This document shows positions 1 to 5,881 of a stretch of DNA of 24,486 nucleotides, piece after piece. The notes under the pieces were generated by a model. That model made no database searches and had not been told where the DNA came from. It saw only the letters and a program-made list of their open reading frames with translations. The position numbers and the translations under genes were made by a program. Source of the DNA: DASYXW01 sp035934405 (GTDB taxonomy: Bacteria; Acidobacteriota; Terriglobia; UBA7540); contig DASYXW010000022.1 in NCBI GenBank assembly GCA_035934405.1, positions 1-24,486 on the forward strand, in the 5' to 3' direction. Within the stretch, counting starts at the first letter, position 1. Each line of letters starts with the position of its first letter.

Positions 1-120
1 TGCGCCCGCCGCCGCTGCATAGACGGCCAAACGTTCACTGAAACCTTCGCGCACCTTCATCGCTCGGCTTGATGAGTGTTCTCTCTTGAGCCTTTGCGTC
101 GCAGTCTCTCGTCTACGCAC
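1..120 (-). CDS. Partial unknown protein, N-terminus only
   Basis: The first 40 codons of a minus-strand gene run off the left edge of the window with no stop. The GTG at 120 is chosen as start because a strong Shine-Dalgarno run (GGAGGAGG) lies 5 bases upstream. An ATG at 60 is in frame, but I see no good ribosome site before it. The N-terminus is very basic (RRRETATQRLKRE) and is followed by MKVREGFSERLAVYAAAAGA, which looks like the lead-in to a membrane segment. I do not recognise the family. The 150 bases between it and the next minus-strand gene (121-270) hold nothing I can name. Confidence 0.5.
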   Translation of the reverse strand, partial: MRRRETATQRLKREHSSSRAMKVREGFSERLAVYAAAAGA

Positions 121-270
121 GGATTCCTCCTCCGTTGCTGAGATCAACCGAATGAGGTGGTGATAGACGGCCTCCCCGAGGTTATGAGTCTACGGCTCAG
201 GTCAGCCCCGTTGCGCAAGCATCCTCCCACCAGGGCGGGCTAATGTCAAGGCCGGTTGCTTCGTCAACCA

Positions 271-1011
271 TCAATGAGGTCGCGTAGAGGCCAGCTCCAC
301 TTCCGAAGCGTGGTGATAGACCACAGCCAGGGCAATTGCTGCCAGGGTGGCGATAAAGCAGAATGGCGCATAAAACATCATCAGAATGTGAGCCCCCTCG
401 AATGGTTCAGGAAGCCGAGACAGCACCAAGCAAAGCACCAACCACGCCGCGCCAAGGACAGACGACAGGCCTACGATGGCGGCTACCTGGCCGAAGTGAT
501 CCATGGCTAGCTTCACACCCTTACGGATCGCCGTCACGATTCCCAAGTTCCCAAGAACGATGGCGGGCACAATCAAAGCACCCGACATCAGGATCAGGAG
601 ACCTGGGATCATGAAAAAGGCACCGGCAATCAGGCAGGCAGCAGTCAGCGCAAATTGAGCGGCTAGAATACGCCACAGCGCAGCCAACACGCGCAGCGTT
701 AGCTTACCGAGCGCCGGAGCCTGGCCTTGCCGAATTTCGGAGGCCACCAACAGCGATCCAGCTTCGCCAATGGCGGCCACTCCGAAGCTCACAAGCCACA
801 CCAGCAGGAAGAGGCCGAGCCTCCCGAGCGGCGGTAGCGAGCGCCAAAGCGAGACCAGATCGATGCCGCCGGGGCGCACGTTGAAGGTGAGTCTTACTGC
901 GAACACTGCGCCCGTAATCAGCAGATACTGTCCGGTGGCCAGAAGCAGAAACCAAGCCGGCCTTCGGCGAAATATTCGCCCCGTGTCATGGAAAAGCTCG
1001 CCGATGCTCAC
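271..1011 (-). CDS. Polytopic membrane protein, YciC/GPDPase-membrane-domain-like
   Basis: A 246-residue integral membrane protein with about six hydrophobic segments, near residues 20-41, 62-92, 109-130, 132-155, 177-200 and 208-233. The middle part (FFMIPGLLILMSGALIVPAI, then a short loop with AIRKGVKLAMDHFG) resembles the repeated pattern of YciC, DUF975 and glycerophosphodiesterase membrane-domain proteins: a hydrophobic pair with a proline turn followed by an amphipathic Arg/Lys stretch. That resemblance is from memory and does not give a reaction. The start is GTG at 1011, preceded by AGAGGTGA about 4 bases upstream. It lies in the same direction as its neighbours. The 116-base gap to the SH3 gene contains no feature I recognise. 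Confidence 0.75.
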   Translation of the reverse strand: MSIGELFHDTGRIFRRRPAWFLLLATGQYLLITGAVFAVRLTFNVRPGGIDLVSLWRSLPPLGRLGLFLLVWLVSFGVAAIGEAGSLLVASEIRQGQAPALGKLTLRVLAALWRILAAQFALTAACLIAGAFFMIPGLLILMSGALIVPAIVLGNLGIVTAIRKGVKLAMDHFGQVAAIVGLSSVLGAAWLVLCLVLSRLPEPFEGAHILMMFYAPFCFIATLAAIALAVVYHHASEVELASTRPH

Positions 1012-1127
1012 GTGTCACCTCTGAACCGCGCCTTCCTGGCCCCTCGCGTGTGCTCCATCGCAAGGTAAGGTGGCGTGGCGCCGTTTTCCAGATTTCGCGC
1101 GGACTTACAAGACCAGTCTCCGCCCGG

Positions 1128-1730
1128 TCAAGCTGAGGCGGTCAAGAATTGGTACATCCCCTTAAAGAATTGTATCCCTCCGAACAGAATGGCGCCCCAG
1201 GCGACGAAGTAAGTTCCGCCTCCGGAGGCTGCAGCCGAATAGGTTGCCACCGTGACCACGATGCCCCCAACACACCATAAGCCGCCACGCAGCATGTTCT
1301 TTCTGCCCGCTGCCTTCGTCGCCTCGGGAACCACCTTGATGCGGGTCTGCCCGTCAACAAAACCTTCGTTCCCCGCCGAGTCGAGCACCCTGGCCCAGGC
1401 CTTGCCGTCCTCGGTGACCTTTTCGCCGAGGTAAAGGGTGGCGGACTTCTGATAGCGAGCCTTCACACCGGAAGAGGTGGAGGGCTGCGAATACGCTGCG
1501 ACCTCATCCTGAAGCAGAGTCGCTCGCCGCATGAAGATTACTTTGGCATCACCGGCCAGGTAACCCCGCCGCCCGTCGGAAAGCGTGGCCGCAACCCATT
1601 TCCTCCCGCCTTGTGTCTTGACTCCGCCCACTTCCACGATCCCTCCGACTGGCACTTGCGTGATCGGCGGCGCGCTGGAATCGGGTTGGCTATAAATGGT
1701 CGCCGGCTGATTGCTTACTCTCGCTTTCAT
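1128..1730 (-). CDS. Bacterial SH3-repeat protein with C-terminal membrane anchor
   Basis: A 200-residue protein. Two SH3b-like modules are visible, at about residues 3-67 (VSNQPATIYSQPDSSAPPIT through GRRGYLAGDAKVI) and 68-134 (RATLLQDEVAAYSQP through NEGFVDGQTRIKV). Both have the usual A-x-x-Y-S-Q-P strand, a central glycine/valine turn and a terminal GY/GF strand. Two hydrophobic segments follow (about 146-165 and 171-192), so the SH3 part would be anchored by a C-terminal hairpin. There is no N-terminal signal peptide, so the SH3 domains may face the cytoplasm. The ATG at 1730 is preceded by GGGAG about 8 bases upstream. SH3b domains commonly bind peptidoglycan or peptides; the ligand here is unknown. 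The downstream gap 1731-1902 shows no gene. Confidence 0.75.
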   Translation of the reverse strand: MKARVSNQPATIYSQPDSSAPPITQVPVGGIVEVGGVKTQGGRKWVAATLSDGRRGYLAGDAKVIFMRRATLLQDEVAAYSQPSTSSGVKARYQKSATLYLGEKVTEDGKAWARVLDSAGNEGFVDGQTRIKVVPEATKAAGRKNMLRGGLWCVGGIVVTVATYSAAASGGGTYFVAWGAILFGGIQFFKGMYQFLTASA

Positions 1731-1902
1731 CGCGGTTGCTCCCTTCGGTCATAAGTCTGGCCCGCGTCCGCCCCTTCGGCACGTAGGCTCCCGCCACGTA
1801 ATGCCAATGTCAAGGGCCCATTATCTTAGTCTGCCAATTTGCTGTTCCAGTCCTGTGGCGTTACTGGCCGCACCGTGCCACCCCGATGCCCGATCTCCGC
1901 GC

Positions 1903-3117
1903 TTACTTCATCACAACCGCCACGCCCAACGGTATATCGCCTGCCGGCAAGCCTAGGTCCACGGTATTCAGATCGGTCAATGTGCCATCTGACGCCACGC
2001 TCAGGACGTGCAGCCGACCGGGCCGGCCCACGACATAGAGGAAATTGCCGGTCGGATCCAACGCCATACTTGTCGGGGAGGCCCCGCCCCCATCGAGAAT
2101 CAGGTGTTGGAGCTGCGTGGGATTGGACGCGATAGTCGTATCGTACACGCTGAGGCTGCTGCTGGGTGTCTCGGCGCTGTACAAGCGCGTTCCGGCCGCG
2201 TTCATCGCAAGCCAGCAGGGTGCCGTACCCTGATTAGCGGCTTCGGTGAGGTAGGTTAGTTTGCCAAACGCGTCGTAGCTATAGACAGCGATCTGGTTCT
2301 GATTGGGCAGGGCTGCGTACAGGACCGCCGTCGTCGGATGTGCCGCGACCGCGACCACCTGGGGTGACGAGCCCGGCGGCGTGAACACGCTGATCTGACT
2401 GATCAGACCTTGCCGGTTGAACGAATACGAAGCTACTGTCTTGTTGTCAAGCTGGGCGGTGAAGAACTTGTTGAGCAGGTTGGGCGACATGACAGCCTGC
2501 GCCGGCGACGCACCGGCCGGGAGATTGTAAGTTGAACCGGAGTTCATCGTCATTACACCGTTCGCCTTAACGTTGAACGTGGTGTAATTGGCCTTTCCAC
2601 CTGTCTGGCTGTGGTCCGAGTTCTTGTTGACGGCCACCAACCGGGAGATACCGGTTCCCAGGTAATTGTCCTTAAGCGCCAAACTGGCGGGATCCTGGCC
2701 GCCTGAAGCAAAGGGCGAACCGGGCGCAGCCGTAAGGCTGCCGTCGGCGTTGATGCTGAACGCCGCCACCGTATTGGTATGTCCGTTGACCGCGAAGAGC
2801 AGAGTGCCCTCAGGATTGACGATCACCTCATCGTCGGCGTCGAACTCGGGGCCTCCACCGCTGACCCCGTCGCCGCCCGTCAGGTAGGGTGATCCGGGGA
2901 GTGGGGTGAGGTTACCGAGACCGTCGTTACTGAACCCGAGAACGCTGTTGCTGTCAGCGGCCGAGTTGTTGCTTTCCAGATAGACGAGATTGAGTCCGCT
3001 TCCTGTCTCCTGGGCCTGCGGCTGGCGACTGGAGCCTGTGACGAGCGCCAGAGCCGTCAGAACCGTCCAAAGAATAACCCCCAACGATGTTGCGTACCTT
3101 CGGTTGTGCATGTTCAT
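1903..3117 (-). CDS. Exported lactonase-like seven-bladed beta-propeller
   Basis: A 404-residue protein from the chosen ATG at 3117, which has GGGAGGAAGAGAG directly upstream; the frame stays open to 3228 but no ribosome site supports a longer form. Residues 1-36 form a signal peptide (basic MNMHNRRY, hydrophobic core, then QPQAQ). The mature part has repeated blade motifs: VLGFSNDGLGNLTPLPGSPY, VAAFSINADGSLTAAPGSPF, IAVYSYDAFGKLTYL, LSVYDTT and LHVLSVASDGTLTDL. This V-x-x-(F/Y)-x-x-x-x-x-G-x-L pattern is typical of the 6-phosphogluconolactonase/YVTN-type propellers that are abundant as exported proteins in acidobacteria. Actual lactonase activity cannot be inferred. It may equally be a surface or periplasmic binding propeller. 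Confidence 0.8.
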   Translation of the reverse strand: MNMHNRRYATSLGVILWTVLTALALVTGSSRQPQAQETGSGLNLVYLESNNSAADSNSVLGFSNDGLGNLTPLPGSPYLTGGDGVSGGGPEFDADDEVIVNPEGTLLFAVNGHTNTVAAFSINADGSLTAAPGSPFASGGQDPASLALKDNYLGTGISRLVAVNKNSDHSQTGGKANYTTFNVKANGVMTMNSGSTYNLPAGASPAQAVMSPNLLNKFFTAQLDNKTVASYSFNRQGLISQISVFTPPGSSPQVVAVAAHPTTAVLYAALPNQNQIAVYSYDAFGKLTYLTEAANQGTAPCWLAMNAAGTRLYSAETPSSSLSVYDTTIASNPTQLQHLILDGGGASPTSMALDPTGNFLYVVGRPGRLHVLSVASDGTLTDLNTVDLGLPAGDIPLGVAVVMK

Positions 3118-3643
3118 CTCTCTTCCTCCCGGTTTGGTTTTGAATTGATTTTGAGTCCTCTTGTAGCTGTCAGTAACGCTGTTAATACCTTGAGGCTCGA
3201 CTTTTGCTCGGGCAGGGAGACGAGTCAATGGACTGCGTCTGGATTCTGTCTGGATTCCGTCTGAACTGGCGATTCGCCCTGCAGCTCTGGACGGCGGCTG
3301 CGAAGTATCCTATGCTTGGGCCGTCCGGCTCGGCAAAGCTTAACGTGGGGGGCAACCCGGCGCGGAACCAGCATCTAACCTCTGGGGCCGCACTAGGTCG
3401 CCGCGGCGACGCATGTGGATATCTCCTACCTCAATCGGGCGGATCTGTGCAGCGTGCTGGACGGCTACAGCCGCTACTTGGTGCATTGGGAGATTCGCGA
3501 ATCGATGACCGAAGCCGAGATCATCTTGCAGCGGGCCCGGGAGCAGTTCCCACGCGCGACCACCGTTCCGATGACCTACAACATATCGTAGATTCTTCAC
3601 CGGCACCCCAATTAGTCGTAGTAAAAAAATTATAAAAAACCTC
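3118..3643. other. Non-coding divergent region between propeller gene and dcw cluster
   Basis: A 526-base region between the start of the minus-strand propeller gene and the dcw promoter. Apart from the transposase remnant described separately, I find no credible gene. An open frame at 3204-3635 has no family resemblance and overlaps the remnant in another frame. The last 30 bases (AAAAAAATTATAAAAAAC at about 3623-3640) are strikingly AT-rich against a GC-rich background and sit directly upstream of the mraZ -35 box, as an UP element would. Confidence 0.6.
3397..3591 (+). pseudogene. Decayed IS3-type transposase (rve domain) fragment
   Basis: An open stretch with no start codon of its own reads ATHVDISYLNRADLCSVLDG, then YSRYLVHWEIRESMTEAEII and LQRAREQFPRA before a TAG at 3589. 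It matches the remembered integrase-core pattern of IS3-family transposases (T-D-I-S-Y-L, L-x-x-V-L-D-x-x-S-R-x-I-V-x-W). The segment that normally joins YLN to CSVLDG is shortened, which suggests an internal deletion. The sequence departs from the family after QFPRA, so the second and third catalytic acidic residues are missing. No terminal inverted repeats or target duplications are seen. It is a remnant, not a mobile element. Confidence 0.7.
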
Positions 3644-3671
3644 TTGACACGTGCAGTTTGGGTGTTACAGT
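3644..3671 (+). promoter_or_regulatory. Sigma70-like promoter of the dcw cluster
   Basis: A perfect TTGACA (3644-3649) is followed after 16 bases by TACAGT (3666-3671). An AT-rich tract directly upstream could act as an UP element. It is the only strong promoter seen ahead of mraZ, and the probable MraZ repeats begin at its -10 box. Confidence 0.7.
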
Positions 3672-3710
3672 GGCGCGTGGTGGTCAAAAGTGGGCGAAGG
3701 TGGAGTGGCG
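3671..3710 (+). promoter_or_regulatory. MraZ operator: four phased TGG decamers
   Basis: Four consecutive 10-base units start with TGG at 3671, 3681, 3691 and 3701 (TGGCGCGTGG, TGGTCAAAAG, TGGGCGAAGG, TGGAGTGGCG). MraZ of other bacteria is known to bind TGG(G)-type boxes spaced one helical turn apart upstream of its own gene. The array overlaps the -10 element and initial transcribed region, so binding would repress the cluster. The central two units fit the TGGGN-N5-TGGNN pattern best. Confidence 0.65.
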
Positions 3711-3714
3711 AACC

Positions 3715-3750
3715 ATGTTGAGTCATCTCCGGAGACGAGTTCAGCCTTAA
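3715..3750 (+). other. Possible 11-codon leader ORF abutting mraZ
   Basis: An ATG at 3715 opens a frame coding for MLSHLRRRVQP and stopping with TAA at 3748-3750, immediately before the mraZ ATG. Abutting stop and start would allow translational coupling. mraZ itself has only a distant purine run (GGAGACGAG) as a ribosome site. It may be chance. Confidence 0.2.
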
Positions 3751-4188
3751 ATGTTGCGCGGCAGACACACGGCGACGGTAGACGTCAAGGGCCGGCTCAA
3801 AATCCCAGCCGAGTTCAAGGCCGCTTTCGACGAAATGGGATATGACTACTTCGTTACGAGTCTAGACGGCCAGAGCGCGTGGGTGTACCCGATGCCGGAG
3901 TGGGAGAAGATCGAAGCCAAGCTGAAGGATGTGCCTTCGATGAACCCGGCCAGAGAAAAGTTTGTGCAGTTGACCAATTTCTGGGGGCAGGAGGCGACCC
4001 TCGACGCGCAGGGAAGAATCCTGATTCCCTCGCAACTGCGGGAGTCGGCGGCGCTCGCGGGCGAGGTTGCCGTGATGGGGAACTCCGGGCGTCTCGACGT
4101 TTGGAACCTCTCGAAGATTACCCAGCATCTCGCAGGGAACGGTATCACGCGTGAGGAAAAGGCGCAATTGGGCGACATGGGAATCTGA
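3751..4188 (+). CDS. mraZ: MraZ, transcriptional regulator of the dcw cluster
   Basis: A 145-residue protein, the usual MraZ length. It has two SpoVT-AbrB-like swapped-hairpin halves, each with the family signature: residues 1-20 (MLRGRHTATVDVKGRLKIPA) and about 80-95 (ATLDAQGRILIPSQLR), including the two D-x-x-G-R-(I/L)-x-I-P motifs. MraZ forms rings and binds repeats upstream of its own gene, and such repeats are present at 3671-3710. It is the first gene of the cluster, and rsmH follows 51 bases after its stop, as in most bacteria. In this family MraZ and RsmH act antagonistically on cluster expression. The ribosome site is weak and distant, or replaced by coupling to the small leader frame. 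Confidence 0.95.
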   Translation: MLRGRHTATVDVKGRLKIPAEFKAAFDEMGYDYFVTSLDGQSAWVYPMPEWEKIEAKLKDVPSMNPAREKFVQLTNFWGQEATLDAQGRILIPSQLRESAALAGEVAVMGNSGRLDVWNLSKITQHLAGNGITREEKAQLGDMGI

Positions 4189-4197
4189 GGATTTCCC

Positions 4198-4323
4198 ATT
4201 TTAGATTTTGGATTTTGGACTGGTAAAGCGAACCCGGACGTGTCGGGCGGAGAAAAGAATATCGCGAGTATCGAGAACAACGAGAATGAAGGATCCAAAA
4301 TCCAAAATCCAAAATCCAAAATC
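4198..4323. repeat. Inverted TCCAAAA/TTTTGGA heptamer repeat overlapping the rsmH start
   Basis: The left arm (4198-4219) is ATTTTAGATTTTGGATTTTG plus GA. The right arm (4294-4323) holds four tandem TCCAAAA heptamers followed by TC. The arms are complementary over about 22 bases with one mismatch, so the rsmH leader could fold into a long hairpin. The right arm is translated as SKIQNPKSKI near the N-terminus of RsmH. Confidence 0.8.
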
Positions 4324-5244
4324 GTCCAAAACCCGGAATCCAGAATCGTTCACCGCCCGGTCATGGTGCGCGAGGCTCTGGAGTTTCTGAATGTGCAGCC
4401 CGGAGGCACGTACATTGACGCGACGGTGGGGGGCGGCGGGCACGCCGGGGCGATTCTTGAGCGGCTGGGAAGTGACGGAAGACTGCTTGGCATCGATCGC
4501 GACCCGGTCGGAGTCAGCGCCACGCGGGAGCGGTTGGGGCGTTTCGGAGAGAGGCTGATCCTGGTGGAAGGGAACTTTGCCGCGATCGATGCCGTTCACG
4601 CCGCGAGTGGGCTTCCGCCCGCCGGCGGCGTGCTCGCCGACCTCGGCATGAGTTCGCTGCAATTGGACGACGCCTCGCGCGGTTTCAGCTTCAATCGCGC
4701 CGGGCCGTTGGACATGCGGATGGACCCGCAAGGGGAGACCGCCGAAGAGCTGGTGAACACGGCCCGCGAGCGCGATCTTGCGGATTTGATTTTCAAGCTT
4801 GGAGAAGAGCGCCACTCGCGCCGTATTGCGCGAGCCATTGTGAAGGCCCGTCCGATTCGAACAACCACCCAATTGGCGCAGGTGGTGACGCGATCCATCC
4901 CCTCCCGGGCGGGCCTCCACCAACTTCATCACATCCATCCGGCCACGCGGACGTTCATGGCGCTGCGGATGGCGGTGAACCGCGAGATGGAAAACCTGGA
5001 AGCTTTGCTGGCGAAGGTGCTCGGGGTTTTGGCAGCGCGAGGGCGGCTGGTGATCATCAGCTTTCACTCGCTTGAAGATCGTCTGGTGAAGCAGACGTTC
5101 GCAAGCTGGCAGCGTGAGGGCCGGGCGCGCGTGCTCACTCGCAAAGTGGTGCGCGCCAGCGAAGACGAAGTGGGCGAGAATCCGCGGGCGCGCAGCGCCA
5201 AGCTGCGGGCGGCGGAGAAGCAGGAGTCAGGATTCAGGCCCTGA
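4240..5244 (+). CDS. rsmH: RsmH, 16S rRNA m4C1402 methyltransferase
   Basis: SAM-dependent N4-methyltransferase of 16S rRNA C1402 (formerly MraW), 334 residues from the only in-frame start, GTG 4240. The family core begins at HRPVMVREAL (residue 38). The SAM loop is DATVGGGGH (60-68), followed by GIDRDP, LADLGMSSLQLD, RGFSF and LDMRMDP. The C-terminal part has ATRTFMALRMAVN and ISFHSLEDRLVK. Normal homologues start 2-6 residues before HRPV, so about 30 residues are extra. Much of the extra part is encoded by the TCCAAAA repeat. The GTG has no clear ribosome site and sits in the loop of the inverted repeat. The last residues (QESGFRP) are likewise encoded by the next intergenic repeat. Function is certain; the true start is not. 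Confidence 0.95.
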   Translation: MSGGEKNIASIENNENEGSKIQNPKSKIVQNPESRIVHRPVMVREALEFLNVQPGGTYIDATVGGGGHAGAILERLGSDGRLLGIDRDPVGVSATRERLGRFGERLILVEGNFAAIDAVHAASGLPPAGGVLADLGMSSLQLDDASRGFSFNRAGPLDMRMDPQGETAEELVNTARERDLADLIFKLGEERHSRRIARAIVKARPIRTTTQLAQVVTRSIPSRAGLHQLHHIHPATRTFMALRMAVNREMENLEALLAKVLGVLAARGRLVIISFHSLEDRLVKQTFASWQREGRARVLTRKVVRASEDEVGENPRARSAKLRAAEKQESGFRP

Positions 5245-5286
5245 GTCTGCGGCGCCGAAATCCTGAATCCCAAATCCTGAATCCTG
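5228..5286. repeat. Inverted repeat at the rsmH-ftsL junction
   Basis: CAGGATTCAGG (5228-5238) is the exact reverse complement of CCTGAATCCTG (5276-5286). A further partial copy (TCCTGAATCC) lies at 5261-5270. The left arm encodes the last codons of rsmH, and the right arm ends 7 bases before the ftsL ATG, where the ribosome site should be. It belongs to the same class of short degenerate arrays as the other dcw gaps. Confidence 0.75.
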
Positions 5287-5293
5287 GTGAATT

Positions 5294-5806
5294 ATGGCGA
5301 CAGCGAGCGTAGCGTTACCCCGGCGGCGTCCGCGCCCCGGACCCGTTGGGGCCCGGGCCAAGGCGCCCGAACTCTGTTACGTCAAGGCGATCGACAACTC
5401 GCGCTTGCAGCGCGTGGTGGATCCGAAGAAGTGGCGTGAGTGTCTCGGGCTGATGGGGTTGGCCTCGCTGGTCTTCTCGGTGCTTCTGCTTTACGCCTGG
5501 CAACACTTCCAATGCGTGCGCTACGGCTACGAAATCGAGCAACTGAAGACGCGGCAGGCGGGCTTGGAGCAGTGGAACCAGCGGCTGCGTTTTGAGGAGG
5601 CGTCGCTCGAAAGCCGGCAGCGGATCAGCGAGCTGGCGGGTGAGAAACTGGGCCTCAGGCCGCGCGATCCGCAGCAGGTGATTCCGCTGGACGGCAGCGC
5701 GCCGGTGCCGCCCCCGGCCGACGGCCCGGTGTTCGCGCGGAACAATAAGGGGACTGAGGGCGAAGCGGACGGCGGGCTGGCCGGCGACCCAACGCCGGAG
5801 CGATGA
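5294..5806 (+). CDS. ftsL: FtsL-like septal division protein
   Basis: A 170-residue single-pass membrane protein in the standard ftsL position between rsmH and ftsI. The cytoplasmic N-terminus is rich in arginine and proline (1-49). One transmembrane helix follows at about 50-70 (CLGLMGLASLVFSVLLLYAW). A periplasmic coiled coil of about 40 residues comes next (77-118, IEQLKTRQAGLEQWNQRLRF onward). The family motif ISELAGEKLGLRPRDPQQVI is at 111-130. FtsL forms the FtsQLB complex that activates FtsWI. The tail (131-170) is low-complexity, rich in Pro, Gly and Ala. The ATG has only a weak upstream GGTGA because the repeat occupies its leader. Identification rests on architecture and position, since FtsL sequences are poorly conserved. 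Confidence 0.85.
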   Translation: MATASVALPRRRPRPGPVGARAKAPELCYVKAIDNSRLQRVVDPKKWRECLGLMGLASLVFSVLLLYAWQHFQCVRYGYEIEQLKTRQAGLEQWNQRLRFEEASLESRQRISELAGEKLGLRPRDPQQVIPLDGSAPVPPPADGPVFARNNKGTEGEADGGLAGDPTPER

Positions 5807-5881
5807 TCGTCGAAGGGAAGCTGCCGTTCCCGCCACACCCCCATTGAACCGAGGCCCTTCGGGGAAGGAAGAGAACGCGCC

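Noticed and set aside
3118..3228. 37-residue N-terminal extension of the propeller protein
   Set aside because: The signal peptide and a strong Shine-Dalgarno both place the start at 3117.
3204..3635. 143-codon plus-strand open frame upstream of mraZ
   Set aside because: No recognisable domain and no ribosome site. It overlaps the transposase remnant in a different frame, and that remnant has clear family sequence.
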